A stretch of 64,000 bases of DNA from Paenisporosarcina macmurdoensis (GTDB lineage Bacteria > Bacillota > Bacilli > Bacillales_A > Planococcaceae), in the NCBI RefSeq assembly GCF_042658845.1, contig NZ_JBHSRI010000009.1:124001-188000 (forward strand), read 5' to 3'. This document shows, piece after piece, positions 41,911 through 50,841 of this stretch. The position numbers were made by a program, and so were the translations under genes. Under the pieces are notes generated by a model, which ran no database searches, was not told the DNA's origin, and saw nothing but the letters and a program-made list of their open reading frames with translations. The first letter of the stretch is position 1. The number at the start of each line of letters is the position of its first letter.

Positions 41911-43083
41911 TTGGAAAGTTCTTTTGATGAGGCAGTCCTCATAACAAGACCATTACTGCCTACACTACAAGACGTGACAAGTAAGTTGAGTGAGGTATGG
42001 GAAAGTAAATGGATAACAAATAATGGTTTTCAGCATCAAAGGTTAGAGAGCGAACTGAAGAGTTATCTAAACGTAGAGTACATTTCTCTTTTCACTAACG
42101 GTACTTTAGCATTGTTACTAGGTCTGAAATCGTTAGATCTAAAAGGAGAAGTAATTACGACTCCATTTACCTTTCCAGCAACTGTTCAAGCTCTCGATTG
42201 GAATGGATTAACTCCAGTATTTTGTGATATTGACCCAGAAACCTTAACAATCGACGCAACAAAAATCGAATCACTGATTACAGAAAAAACATGTGCAATC
42301 CTTGGTGTCCATGTATTTGGAAATCCATGTGATGTTGAGAAAATTAAAACCATTGCTGATAAATATCATTTAAAAGTTATTTATGATGGTGCACACACTT
42401 TTGGAGCTAAAATAGATGGAAAACCAATCAGTAGCTTTGGGGACATGACAATGTTTAGCTTCCATGCTACAAAGCTTTTTAACACTGTAGAGGGTGGTGC
42501 ATTAACTTTTAAAGATGAAAAGTTGGTTGAAAAGTTAAACCTTCTCAAAAATTTTGGTCTCGCAGGGCCAGAAGAAGTTGTGTTGTCTGGATTGAATGCA
42601 AAAATGAATGAGATTCAAGCTGTTATAGGATTAGAAGTATTGAAAATAGTTGAACAAGAGAGACAAAAGAGACATAAAATCAAAAAAGTGTATGAACAAA
42701 ACTTAGCACACATACCAGGGATTAGGATATTAACCAATTTAGAAAAAGATTGTAGTAGTTATCAGTACTTTGTTATTGAAATAGATGAGCTTAAATACGG
42801 TGAATCTAGAGACTGGATTCACGAAGAACTAAAAAAATACAATGTATATACAAGAAAATACTTCTATCCATTATGTAGTGATTTCCAGTGGTATCAACAT
42901 CTCAAATCTGCACAATTCAGTAATCTACCAGTAGCTCAAAAATCTGTAAAAAAAGTTTTGTCTATGCCCTACTATGGGGAACTTGATTTAAAGTCAGTAG
43001 TAAAAATTTGTAGAATTATTGAAGATTTATATATATCCAATTTAGGGATAACACAAAAAAACACTAAAATGATTCTATCATGA
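41911..43083 (+). CDS. DegT/DnrJ/EryC1 aminotransferase, probably dTDP-4-amino-4,6-dideoxyglucose transaminase (VioA-like)
   Basis: PLP-dependent sugar aminotransferase of 390 residues. PLP lysine Lys188 is in FSFHATKLFNTVEGG and Asp159 in IYDGAHTFG; the N-terminal FTNGTLALLLGL and PFTFPATVQAL are family marks. With RmlA and RmlB upstream and no 3,4-ketoisomerase (FdtA/QdtA) gene, 4-amination of dTDP-4-keto-6-deoxyglucose is the simplest reading, giving dTDP-viosamine or dTDP-Fuc4N; sequence alone does not settle the stereochemistry. TTG start after GGGGG. The stop overlaps the ATG of a decayed gene. Confidence 0.88.
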   Translation: MESSFDEAVLITRPLLPTLQDVTSKLSEVWESKWITNNGFQHQRLESELKSYLNVEYISLFTNGTLALLLGLKSLDLKGEVITTPFTFPATVQALDWNGLTPVFCDIDPETLTIDATKIESLITEKTCAILGVHVFGNPCDVEKIKTIADKYHLKVIYDGAHTFGAKIDGKPISSFGDMTMFSFHATKLFNTVEGGALTFKDEKLVEKLNLLKNFGLAGPEEVVLSGLNAKMNEIQAVIGLEVLKIVEQERQKRHKIKKVYEQNLAHIPGIRILTNLEKDCSSYQYFVIEIDELKYGESRDWIHEELKKYNVYTRKYFYPLCSDFQWYQHLKSAQFSNLPVAQKSVKKVLSMPYYGELDLKSVVKICRIIEDLYISNLGITQKNTKMILS

Positions 43084-43207
43084 AAGCAATCATCTTAGCT
43101 GTAAAATCGGAATGAAGTGCCAATCAATCTAAGAAATTACCTTTGGCATAGTAGATGCTTTTTTACTTGGTAAAAAGTTTATTGAACATGTTTGTTGCAA
43201 AAGAAAG
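43080..43207 (+). pseudogene. Remnant of a sugar nucleotidyltransferase gene
   Basis: ATG 43080 overlaps the aminotransferase stop as ATGA and reads MKAIILAVKSE, stop, SANQSKKLPLA, stop. A shift to the +1 frame continues GIVDAFLLGKKFIEHVC. Joined, these match the start of a nucleotidyltransferase (MKAIILAAGKSE..., then a KKLP motif and GKxxIEHV). One in-frame stop and one frameshift within 110 bases, and no further homologous sequence before the next gene, indicate a decayed and truncated gene. The intact ATGA coupling shows it was once part of the operon. Confidence 0.72.
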
Positions 43208-43234
43208 TTGAAAAAGAAAAGGAAGTGTTTTTTA

Positions 43235-43897
43235 ATGAAAAAAGTAATTATCTTTGGAAATAGACAAACAGCTGAACTTGCTCATTTTTATTTTACTAAT
43301 GATTCACAATACCAGGTGGTTGGCTTTACTGTTGATGCGGAATATATAGATTCAGACATATTTTGTGGTCTTCCAGTTTACGAATTCAAGGACATAGAGA
43401 CTAGATTCCCAGTGGAAGATGTATATATATTCCTGGCAATAACTAACGCGCAAATGAATAGAGTTAGAGAAGCTAAGGTTGAAGAGGCAAAGAAAAAAGG
43501 CTATCGATTAGCCAGTTATATAAGTACAAAAGCAACAATATTTGAAAATGTAAAGCTAGGAGAGCACTGTTTTATTCTTGAGAACAATACAATCCAACCG
43601 TTCGTTGAAATAGGCAATAATAATATACTATGGAGTGGAAATCATATTGGTCACCATTCAAAGATTGGTCATAATAATTTCATAACTTCCCATGTTGTTG
43701 TAAGTGGCAATACGATTATAGGGGATAACTGTTTTATAGGCGTTAACTCTACACTTCGAAATGGGATAACAATTGCAGACAAATCATTAATTGGCGCAGG
43801 ATCATTTATTAATAGAAATACCGAAGAAGAGGGTGTTTATAAAACAAATTTTGCAGAAAAATATCATTTAAATAGTACACAAATAAAAGGAATGTAG
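43235..43897 (+). CDS. Sugar O/N-acetyltransferase, NeuD/PglD/VioB type
   Basis: 220 residues: an N-terminal Rossmann-like PglD domain (KKVIIFGNRQTAELAHFYF, residues 2-20) and a C-terminal left-handed beta-helix of hexapeptide repeats (VKLGEHCFILENNT, VEIGNNNILWSGN, IGHHSKIGHNNFI, IGDNCFIGVNST). Such enzymes acetylate the amino group of dTDP- or UDP-amino sugars. Next to the aminotransferase it most likely makes dTDP-4-acetamido-4,6-dideoxyhexose. Start at ATG 43235 after AAAGGAAGTG; codons before it belong to the decayed nucleotidyltransferase gene. Confidence 0.87.
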   Translation: MKKVIIFGNRQTAELAHFYFTNDSQYQVVGFTVDAEYIDSDIFCGLPVYEFKDIETRFPVEDVYIFLAITNAQMNRVREAKVEEAKKKGYRLASYISTKATIFENVKLGEHCFILENNTIQPFVEIGNNNILWSGNHIGHHSKIGHNNFITSHVVVSGNTIIGDNCFIGVNSTLRNGITIADKSLIGAGSFINRNTEEEGVYKTNFAEKYHLNSTQIKGM

Positions 43898-43950
43898 ATA
43901 AGACGTTTAGTCGTTATTATGCTTCAGGAAAAATTGAAAAGGATGTTGTG

Positions 43951-44658
43951 GTGAAGATAGTATTAATGCAGCCATATTTCTTTCCATATATCGGTTATTA
44001 CACATTAATAAAGCAATCAGATATTTTTGTGGTATTCGATACAGCTCAATACATTAGAAGAGGTTGGGTAAACAGAAATCGTATACTCGGGACTAATGGA
44101 GAGCCTATATATATAAATGCGTCTATTGTAAAAGCTCCTAGGGAAACCCCAATAAATGAAATAAAACTAAGCGAGTCTAGTGAGTGGAAAGAAAATATAT
44201 TGAAAAAATTAGAAGTTTATAAACATTTATCACCTTATTATGACGATGTCAGAGATCTTGTTAGAGAATGCTTAGAGAATCAATCAATTCATTTATCTGA
44301 TCTAAATATAAATACTTTAAAAAAAATCAATAATTTTTTAGGTATCAAAAATAATATTACTCGTCTTTCAGATTTAGATATTGAATTTAAAGATATTCAA
44401 CAACCTGACGATTGGGGACTTCAACTATCAAAGTTTTTCAATGCTGAATCTTATATTAATGCTCCCGGAGGAGAAAATATTTATAGTAAAGATAAGTATT
44501 TACAACAAGAAGTTGAATTAAATTTTTATAAAAACAATCTCAATCCTTATGACCAAAAACATGTTCTGTTTCAAAAGGGTCTATCAATTATTGACGTGAT
44601 GATGTTCAATAGTAAAACAGAAATAATTGATATGATTGATGATTATAGAATAATATAA
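43951..44658 (+). CDS. WbqC family protein
   Basis: About 235 residues, with the diagnostic WbqC N-terminus IVLMQPYFFPYIGYYTLIKQ, DTAQYIRRGWVNRNRI and SYINAPGGENIY. Family members lie in O-antigen and amino-sugar clusters and are thought to modify amino sugars, but the reaction is not established as far as I know. GTG 43948 and GTG 43951 are both possible; AAAAGGA at 43937 favours 43951. The placement after a VioA/VioB-like pair suggests further decoration of the 4-amino sugar. Last intact gene of the glycan locus. Confidence 0.85.
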   Translation: MKIVLMQPYFFPYIGYYTLIKQSDIFVVFDTAQYIRRGWVNRNRILGTNGEPIYINASIVKAPRETPINEIKLSESSEWKENILKKLEVYKHLSPYYDDVRDLVRECLENQSIHLSDLNINTLKKINNFLGIKNNITRLSDLDIEFKDIQQPDDWGLQLSKFFNAESYINAPGGENIYSKDKYLQQEVELNFYKNNLNPYDQKHVLFQKGLSIIDVMMFNSKTEIIDMIDDYRII

Positions 44659-44814
44659 TTTAATGACTCTATTGTCAAAGGTAGAACTTATTGATGAGAT
44701 TTTAATTTTAAAAAATAATTAAAATCTAGTGAGATGGTTAGAGAACATTTCGCATTTCAAAGTTTAAATATGAGAGAACTTGCTGAAAAATACAACTTGT
44801 GAATAACTAACATG

Positions 44815-44843
44815 CCTACTACTATAAAGTAGCAGGTTTTTTT
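44815..44843 (+). terminator. Terminator of the glycan locus
   Basis: CCT-CTACT pairs with AGTAG-AGG with one bulged mismatch, then seven T. Confidence 0.78.
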
Positions 44844-45031
44844 ATTTGATAAATTACTTTATATCTTGCATGTGCGCTAGCGACTCGTCCCGCAAGAGCT
44901 AGCAAGGGGAAAATACATATTTGCAGGTCTCCAGCTTTACGCTAGGCTCAATTGTATTCTTGCGGTTGTCATTCAATATCAACAACATTCTTTGATTTAG
45001 AAACTACAGATTTTAAAAATTCTAGTAAGTG

Positions 45032-45067
45032 AAAAAAGAGGATGCCACCAATTAAGGGCATCCTCTT
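45032..45067 (-). terminator. Minus-strand terminator of the GNAT/DinB unit
   Basis: AAGAGGATGCC (45036-45046) pairs with GGCATCCTCTT (45057-45067); on the minus strand the stem is followed by a T-run (complement of the A-run at 45032-45037). Confidence 0.88.
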
Positions 45068-45074
45068 CTCTGAT

Positions 45075-45626
45075 TTAAGATCGAAGTCGATCCCAGTCCT
45101 CTTTTGTAATAGAAAAGACGAAAGCATCGTGTGTTTTACCACCTTGATATAAATAATTTCTTAGCAATCCTTCTTTTTCAAATCCCGATTTCAACAACAG
45201 CTTCCACGAAGCCTTATTATCAGGAAATGTAAATGCACCAACTCGTGAAAGTTCGAGTGTGTCGAAGCAATGGAGCAAAACTTTCTCCAGGGCTTCTGTT
45301 ACATAGCCATTTCCCCAATAATTCGGATGAAGGTCATAGCCGACTTCACATTTTTTACTCCATAGCTGCAGATTATTCAAGCCAATCGTTCCAGCCAATT
45401 CGCTTGTTTCTTTTAATTGAATGCCCCAGCGTGCTGAGCGTTTTTCGGTGAAGCCGTTATTCATATTAACAATCATTTTTTCTGCTTGTTCCAATGTTAA
45501 TAGGGGATCCATACCATAGTACCGCGTTACATCTTCAAGTGAAAATTGATTGAAAAGATCCTCCGAATGTGTTGAATTCAACTCGATTAATCGAAGTCTA
45601 TTAGTCTCTAATACAGGGAAGGACAA
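45075..45626 (-). CDS. GNAT family N-acetyltransferase (RimJ/RimL type)
   Basis: 183-residue acetyltransferase related to the ribosomal-protein alanine acetyltransferases and YdaF-like enzymes. N-terminal LETNRLRLIELNSTH, the central WGIQLKETSELAGTIGL, the acetyl-CoA-binding region YWGNGYVTEAL and FPDNKASWKLLLKSGFEKEG. The target is unknown. The start is a TTG at 45626, eight bases after GGAGG. It lies 17 bases after the DinB gene, so the two are probably co-transcribed. Confidence 0.88.
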   Translation of the reverse strand: MSFPVLETNRLRLIELNSTHSEDLFNQFSLEDVTRYYGMDPLLTLEQAEKMIVNMNNGFTEKRSARWGIQLKETSELAGTIGLNNLQLWSKKCEVGYDLHPNYWGNGYVTEALEKVLLHCFDTLELSRVGAFTFPDNKASWKLLLKSGFEKEGLLRNYLYQGGKTHDAFVFSITKEDWDRLRS

Positions 45627-45643
45627 GGGAAAACCTCCATCTT

Positions 45644-46129
45644 TTAGCTTTGTGTTTCCTTAGAAAAATAAATATAGTCGATCGGAATGCCCTCTAAATC
45701 AAATTGTCGTAAAAACGAGGTCACTTGACCACGGTGATAGGAAGAATGATTAATAAATGTGAAGAACATTTCTTCTCGTGTATTTGAAAACGGATCGCCT
45801 TTTATATTTGTAAAGTGCAAGGTTTCTTTCCACTGATCATCTGTCAGTGTTTCAAAGAATTGTTCCATTTCTTTGTGTAACTGTGAAAACCCTTCTTTCG
45901 TAATTGACACCTTACTAACATCGAATACTTTCCATTCAGGCTTCTCAATGCCAGTTAATCTTTTGAACCATAGATAGTCCACACTTAAGACGTGTGAGTA
46001 GGTTTCGCTAATTGTTTTAAATGAATTCTTTGCCACTTGGTGAAAAATGACTTCGTCTTTTGATTCAATGTGATGGAGTAATTTTTGAGTTGCCCATTGA
46101 TGATAATGAAACATAGATTGCCAATTCAT
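45644..46129 (-). CDS. DinB family protein
   Basis: Four-helix DinB/YfiT-like metal-binding protein, 161 residues. Candidate metal-ligand histidines are in SETYSHVLSVDYLWFKRL (about residue 45) and INHSSYHRGQVTSFL (about residues 128-133), the usual DinB arrangement. Family members include thiol-S-transferases acting with bacillithiol and proteins of unknown role; neither can be chosen here. AGGAGG precedes the ATG on the minus strand. Confidence 0.87.
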   Translation of the reverse strand: MNWQSMFHYHQWATQKLLHHIESKDEVIFHQVAKNSFKTISETYSHVLSVDYLWFKRLTGIEKPEWKVFDVSKVSITKEGFSQLHKEMEQFFETLTDDQWKETLHFTNIKGDPFSNTREEMFFTFINHSSYHRGQVTSFLRQFDLEGIPIDYIYFSKETQS

Positions 46130-46228
46130 AAGAATCCTCCTTTTAAAAATTGTGAATATTTTCTATATTAACACTTTTGCACACTGATACACTACCACTG
46201 TATCTTGTTAGAATTTGGAAGAAAACGA

Positions 46229-46257
46229 TTGAACTTATAATATAGCGCACTTATACT
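46229..46257 (+). promoter_or_regulatory. Promoter of hutH
   Basis: TTGAAC (46229-46234), 17 bp, TATACT (46252-46257). Confidence 0.72.
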
Positions 46258-46278
46258 CGATACAGAGGGGTGTTTAAC

Positions 46279-47805
46279 ATGGTTTTATTAACAGGTGAGA
46301 ATTTACACTTAGAAGAAATGCGATCCATTTTATTCCAACAAGAAAATATAGATTTAGATAAAAAAGCGTTAGTCCGTGTTCAAAAAAGCCGTGAAGCTGT
46401 TGAAAGAATCGTAAGAGAAGGCAAAACAGTCTACGGGATTAATACGGGATTTGGTAAATTTAGTGATGTCAGCATTAATGAAGAAGATGTTCGGGCATTA
46501 CAACTTCATTTAATTCGCTCACACGCATGTGGCATTGGGGAGCCTTTTGAAGAACGTGTCTCTCGAGCGATGGTCGTTCTACGATTAAACGCTTTATTGA
46601 AAGGGTTTTCAGGAATTCGAGTTGAGGTATTAGAACGATTAGCGTATATGGTAAATCATCAGATTCATCCAGTGATTCCTTCACAAGGTTCTCTTGGGGC
46701 ATCTGGGGATCTGGCTCCATTATCACATTTAGCACTTGTTTTAGTTGGTGAAGGATTTGTATGGGACAAAGGACAACATATGGCTGCGTCGGAAGTGTGG
46801 GCGACTCGTGGTATGCAACCACTTGTGTTAGAAGCGAAAGAAGGACTAGCTCTAATAAATGGCACACAAGCGATGACAGCTCAAGGTGTAGTGAACTGGT
46901 TGGAAGCTGAGACACTCGCTTATCAAAGTGAATGGATTGCGGCAATGACGATGGAAGCCCTACATGGCATTACAGATGCTTTTCATCCCGCTGTACATCA
47001 AGCGCGTGGTTATGTAGAACAAGTGGACGTAGCTAGGAGAATGCTTGAGTGGTTAGAAGGCAGTAAACTCGTGACAACACAAGGGGAGAAGCGTGTGCAA
47101 GATGCATACTCACTCCGATGCATTCCACAAATACATGGTGCTAGTTGGCAAGTACTTGGTTATGTAAAAGAGAAGCTTGAAATCGAAATGAATGCGGCAA
47201 CAGATAATCCATTAATTTTTGAAGATGGGGAAGTCATTATTTCAGGTGGGAACTTCCACGGACAACCGATAGCGTTTGCGATGGACTTTTTAAAGATAGC
47301 GGTAGCTGAACTTGCTAATGTCTCTGAGCGTCGTATTGAACGACTTGTTAATCCATATCTTAATGAAGGATTGCCTCCATTTTTGAGTCCTCAACCGGGA
47401 CTTCAATCTGGAGCGATGATACTGCAGTATGCAGCAGCCAGTTTAGTTTCAGAGAATAAAACCTTGGCACATCCAGCGTCTGTGGATTCAATTCCATCTT
47501 CAGCTAATCAAGAAGATCATGTGAGCATGGGAACTATTGGAGCACGTCATGCTGGCAACATCATTCAAAATGCACGACGAGTGTTAGCGATTGAAACCTT
47601 TTGTGCTCTACAAGGAACTGAATATCGAGGAAAAGAAAAAATGTCTCCATCACTACAAGACAAATGGAATGAATTCCGTTCATTCACTCCATCAATGGTA
47701 GAAGATCGAATTTTTAGCACAGATATTGAACGCATCAGTACGTATTTGAAGAACGAAACTGGCGTTGCTAGCTATTCAAAGAAAGTAACATTAGCATTCC
47801 AATAA
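46279..47805 (+). CDS. hutH: Histidine ammonia-lyase HutH
   Basis: Deaminates L-histidine to urocanate, 508 residues. The Ala-Ser-Gly triad that cyclises to the MIO cofactor is A141-S142-G143 ([16 protein letters not shown]). Other marks are [29 protein letters not shown], and the C-terminal [15 protein letters not shown] 46279 after AGAGGGG is preferred to GTG 46270. It stands alone: no hutU, hutI, hutG or hutP nearby, so any urocanate pathway lies elsewhere. It has its own promoter and terminator. Confidence 0.95.
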   Translation: MVLLTGENLHLEEMRSILFQQENIDLDKKALVRVQKSREAVERIVREGKTVYGINTGFGKFSDVSINEEDVRALQLHLIRSHACGIGEPFEERVSRAMVVLRLNALLKGFSGIRVEVLERLAYMVNHQIHPVIPSQGSLGASGDLAPLSHLALVLVGEGFVWDKGQHMAASEVWATRGMQPLVLEAKEGLALINGTQAMTAQGVVNWLEAETLAYQSEWIAAMTMEALHGITDAFHPAVHQARGYVEQVDVARRMLEWLEGSKLVTTQGEKRVQDAYSLRCIPQIHGASWQVLGYVKEKLEIEMNAATDNPLIFEDGEVIISGGNFHGQPIAFAMDFLKIAVAELANVSERRIERLVNPYLNEGLPPFLSPQPGLQSGAMILQYAAASLVSENKTLAHPASVDSIPSSANQEDHVSMGTIGARHAGNIIQNARRVLAIETFCALQGTEYRGKEKMSPSLQDKWNEFRSFTPSMVEDRIFSTDIERISTYLKNETGVASYSKKVTLAFQ

Positions 47806-47806
47806 A

Positions 47807-47840
47807 AGAAGACAGTCTCCAATTCAGGAGACTGTCTTTT
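47807..47840. terminator. Bidirectional terminator between hutH and the FAD oxidoreductase
   Basis: AAGACAGTCTCC pairs perfectly with GGAGACTGTCTT around six bases, T-run on the plus side and A-run (T on minus) on the other. It serves both converging genes. Confidence 0.92.
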
Positions 47841-47842
47841 GC

Positions 47843-49057
47843 TTATTTTATTCCATATTTACGATCCAATGAAACGAGGTCAGCATCAGGATGATTCCCG
47901 TAAATGATTAAATCGCGTAAAATGTGAGAGCCTAACATACTATAGACCGTACCGTTGCCACCATAGCCAAGTAAATAGAAATGCTTTTCTTTAGTTGGAT
48001 GTTGGCCAATAAAAGGTAATTTATCAATTGATTCTCCGAAAATTGCTCCGTATGAATAGTCATATTCTATTTTATAATGGGGAAATAGCTCTTGTAATTG
48101 CTTACTTAATTTCTCTGCACGATTTTCAATATATTCTAGTGATTGCGGTACCTGTTTTATATTCTCATCAAGCCCACCTGCAATGATACGAGCGTCCGGG
48201 GTAGTACGAATATACAAATACGGACGTTCTGTTTCCCAAATCATTGCTTCTTGGTACCACTTTTTGAAATTTTTAATTGGCTTTGTCACAATCGCAAACG
48301 TTCGATTGATATCAGAACCAATGCGTTTACCAACGGGGAGTGTTTCATATCCAGTAGTATAAACAATTTGTCTAGACTTAAATTCACCAGCAGATGTACG
48401 AATTGAAACAAATTCATCAACGTTTATCACATCATTTACTTCAACAAACTCAAATAAATGACCACCTTTTTGTTCGATTAAATCCAAAATACCATGAACA
48501 AATTTGTATGGATTTAGTACGGCATCTTCATAAGTCACGAGGGCTCCAGGTTTACTAAATGGCATCTTGCTTGCGAGTTGTTTCGGGTCCCAGTAATCAC
48601 AAGGAAAGCCATGTTTTTTAAGGGTCTCATATTCAACTTTGATTTTTTCAACATCATCTTCCGTACTTGCAAAACAGATGCTCGAACGTTCAGTGAAATC
48701 TGGTGAAAAAGGAAGGCTTTTAGCAACTGTTTCTAAATTTTTTACGGATTCATAACAAAGTTTATAAAATCGAACGGCGTCATTTTCTCCAATTTGATTA
48801 ATCAATTCATGAAGCATAATGTCATTTGAATATTGAAGCAGTCCGGTATTTGCCATCGTGCTGCCTGTTGCCATTTGGCGTTTATCAAGTATTGCGACGC
48901 TAAGTCCGGCTTCAATCAATGGGAGAGCAGATAGTGAACCTGACATTCCTCCACCGACGATGACAACATCATAAGAATCTAATCGCTCGGGGACAGTTCT
49001 TGGTCCTCGTTCAGGGTAAGTTGTTGGCCAATAAAGTGATCCATTATGTATATCCAT
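47843..49057 (-). CDS. FAD-dependent amine/glycine oxidase-type oxidoreductase (DAO family)
   Basis: 404 residues, DAO superfamily. The FAD-binding VVIVGGGMSGSLSALPLIEAG lies near residue 30, then DKRQMATGSTMANTGLLQYS (the region after the FAD ribose-binding acid), and the C-terminal GAIFGESIDKLPFIG and LLGYGGNGTVYSM. The substrate is unknown; relatives oxidise small amines or amino acids, and no Rieske domain is fused. ATG 49057 is chosen because the GGAGG just upstream is used up if translation began at 49072. It is a single-gene unit on the minus strand. Confidence 0.88.
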   Translation of the reverse strand: MDIHNGSLYWPTTYPERGPRTVPERLDSYDVVIVGGGMSGSLSALPLIEAGLSVAILDKRQMATGSTMANTGLLQYSNDIMLHELINQIGENDAVRFYKLCYESVKNLETVAKSLPFSPDFTERSSICFASTEDDVEKIKVEYETLKKHGFPCDYWDPKQLASKMPFSKPGALVTYEDAVLNPYKFVHGILDLIEQKGGHLFEFVEVNDVINVDEFVSIRTSAGEFKSRQIVYTTGYETLPVGKRIGSDINRTFAIVTKPIKNFKKWYQEAMIWETERPYLYIRTTPDARIIAGGLDENIKQVPQSLEYIENRAEKLSKQLQELFPHYKIEYDYSYGAIFGESIDKLPFIGQHPTKEKHFYLLGYGGNGTVYSMLGSHILRDLIIYGNHPDADLVSLDRKYGIK

Positions 49058-49164
49058 TAAGCTATCCTCCATTTTACTCTACTTATAACTATCCTTAATG
49101 TACCCAAAAATCACATTCATCAAGCCTATCAAATCCATGTTTTTCAATTTCCTAACGTTGTATT

Positions 49165-49173
49165 TGCTATAAT
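49165..49173 (+). promoter_or_regulatory. Extended -10 promoter upstream of the exonuclease gene
   Basis: TGCTATAAT is an extended -10 element; a weak TTTCAA lies 20 bp upstream. About 130 nt of leader precedes the start codon. Confidence 0.45.
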
Positions 49174-49302
49174 AAATAAAGGTTCACATATTGAGAGATT
49201 CATTTAATCCATTTGCTACATGGTAGGAGTTTACTGAAATTCACTTTTGGAAGAATTATCGAGTGAACTTATATGAAAATCATAGGAGAAAGAGGAGATA
49301 AA

Positions 49303-50193
49303 ATGCAATCCACTGAAAAACCACATATTTTATTAGTCGATGGGATGGCTTTATTATTCCGTTCGTTTTTTGCAACATCTGTATTTGGTCAATATTTTCG
49401 TAACGAACAAGGAGTCCCTACAAACGGTGTGCAAGGATTTGCACGTCACGTATTATCAGCAAAGAATATGATGCAGCCAACTCATATGGCTATTTGTTGG
49501 GATATGGGTATGCATACTTTCCGCAATGATTTGTTTGATGGATATAAATCCAATCGACCAGCGCCTCCGGAAGAAATGATTCCTCAGTTTGATATGGCGA
49601 AGGACATATCTAAAATGCTTGGGTGGCAGAACTTTGGTGAAGTAGGTATGGAAGCGGACGATTTAATCGGTTCAATGGCCTGTAAATGGCAGGATGAAGC
49701 CAATATCACCATCGTAAGTGGAGATAAAGATTTATTGCAATTACTTACGCCAACAACCAAAATCGCATTTACCAAAAAAGGTTACACCATATACGATGAT
49801 TTCACATATGAGCGATTCTTGGAGGAGTATCAAATTGAACCATCCGTGTTTGCAGATGTTAAAGCGTTAATGGGTGATTCAGGTGACGGCTACCCTGGAG
49901 TTAAAGGGATAGGTCCGAAAAGTGCACTTCAATTAATTCAAACATATGGTTCAGTGGAAGGGGTCATCGATTCATTACATGCATTGAAACCAGGCCAACA
50001 AAAGAAAATCCAAGAAAATCTCGATATGTTACGGTTGTCTAAAAAACTAGCAAAGATATATTGTGAAATGGATTTGTCCATTGAACTAGACCAGTTACTC
50101 ATTCCTTCTTATAGTAATGAACTGATGCTCCAACTCGACGAAGCTGGGTTTGGAATAACAAGTCGATATGCACGATCGCTGTATTCCATTTGA
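49303..50193 (+). CDS. 5'-3' exonuclease (YpcP/PolA N-terminal type)
   Basis: Stand-alone flap-type 5' nuclease of 296 residues, homologous to the N-terminal domain of DNA polymerase I. Metal-binding acids are in LLVDGMALLFRSF, GMEADDLIGSMA and TIVSGDKDLLQLL; the helix-hairpin-helix is ALMGDSGDGYPGVKGIGPKSAL (given as about residues 188-209). It is likely to remove RNA primers or flaps, overlapping with the PolA nuclease. AGAGGAG precedes ATG 49303; upstream in-frame ATG 49273 lacks one. Confidence 0.93.
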   Translation: MQSTEKPHILLVDGMALLFRSFFATSVFGQYFRNEQGVPTNGVQGFARHVLSAKNMMQPTHMAICWDMGMHTFRNDLFDGYKSNRPAPPEEMIPQFDMAKDISKMLGWQNFGEVGMEADDLIGSMACKWQDEANITIVSGDKDLLQLLTPTTKIAFTKKGYTIYDDFTYERFLEEYQIEPSVFADVKALMGDSGDGYPGVKGIGPKSALQLIQTYGSVEGVIDSLHALKPGQQKKIQENLDMLRLSKKLAKIYCEMDLSIELDQLLIPSYSNELMLQLDEAGFGITSRYARSLYSI

Positions 50194-50216
50194 GTCAATA
50201 TCAATCGGAATATGAG

Positions 50217-50735
50217 CTACAACAGGGAATGTGGGACAATTTTAACAAACGTTAATATGTTCTGATTCTTTTCATATGAAACAAATCGAATACGGCTATC
50301 GCGATTCCTTCCACCATTATCATGGAGAATCAGCGTTAAGCCGTTTTCATTTTCTTCAAAACCAATGAGTGGAACCCAGTGATAGGCAAATTCATGTGTG
50401 CCAAACCAGTGAAAAGAAAAATAGCGATCAAATTTGCAAGCAACCGGACGTCCTTCAAGAAGTTCGGATTTTGCTTCTTCAATCGTACAAGTATTCACTT
50501 CCCAAGTTGGACCAAGTATCTTCCGCAAATTACGTTTTAAAAGCCAAGTAAATAAGCCAATCCGAGTACTACCAAGTAATCGGTACAATTGATTGGTATC
50601 ATACGGGCAAGAGTTGGGCATCCAGTAACGGAGAATTGTCAAAGTAGTTACTGGTCCACACGCAGAAGCTTGATAATTAGTTTTTATTGAGTTGTCATAT
50701 TGGGAGAGACCATCAACTTTTAATTGTACATGCAT
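50217..50735 (-). CDS. C39-like cysteine peptidase family protein
   Basis: 172 residues with a papain-like arrangement: Cys in NYQASACGPVTTLTIL (about residue 26), His in FAYHWVPLIGFE (about residue 123) and Asp/Asn in LILHDNGGRN (about residue 138). This fits the peptidase_C39_2 group of bacteriocin-processing-like and uncharacterised proteins. No signal peptide or ABC transporter domain is attached, so the cellular target is unknown. The gene sits just downstream of the katA terminator on the same strand. Confidence 0.78.
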   Translation of the reverse strand: MHVQLKVDGLSQYDNSIKTNYQASACGPVTTLTILRYWMPNSCPYDTNQLYRLLGSTRIGLFTWLLKRNLRKILGPTWEVNTCTIEEAKSELLEGRPVACKFDRYFSFHWFGTHEFAYHWVPLIGFEENENGLTLILHDNGGRNRDSRIRFVSYEKNQNILTFVKIVPHSLL

Positions 50736-50749
50736 AAATTCACCTCAAA

Positions 50750-50795
50750 AAAAGAGTTTTTCCGTCTGCTTTAACAGTACGGAAAAACTCTTTTA
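50750..50795 (-). terminator. Terminator of katA (minus strand)
   Basis: AAAAGAGTTTTTCCGT pairs with ACGGAAAAACTCTTTT, a 16-bp stem with runs of T on both strands, located just past the catalase stop. Confidence 0.9.
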
Positions 50796-50841
50796 ATATC
50801 AAATATTACTAGTAAACGAACTAGCTATTTATTTATTAATT

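Larger units (their letters stand above)
44659..45074. other. Gene-free interval after the glycan locus
   Basis: At 44700-44802 a broken frame reads VREHFAFQSLNMRELAEKYNL before a stop, possibly the C-terminal tail of a lost gene. Then come a plus-strand terminator (44815-44843), a GC-richer stretch with GCTAGC palindromes at about 44880-44960, and the minus-strand terminator of the GNAT gene. Confidence 0.5.

Noticed and set aside
45233..45451. Plus-strand ORF within the GNAT gene
   Set aside because: Shadow of the real minus-strand acetyltransferase; no SD and no recognisable motif.
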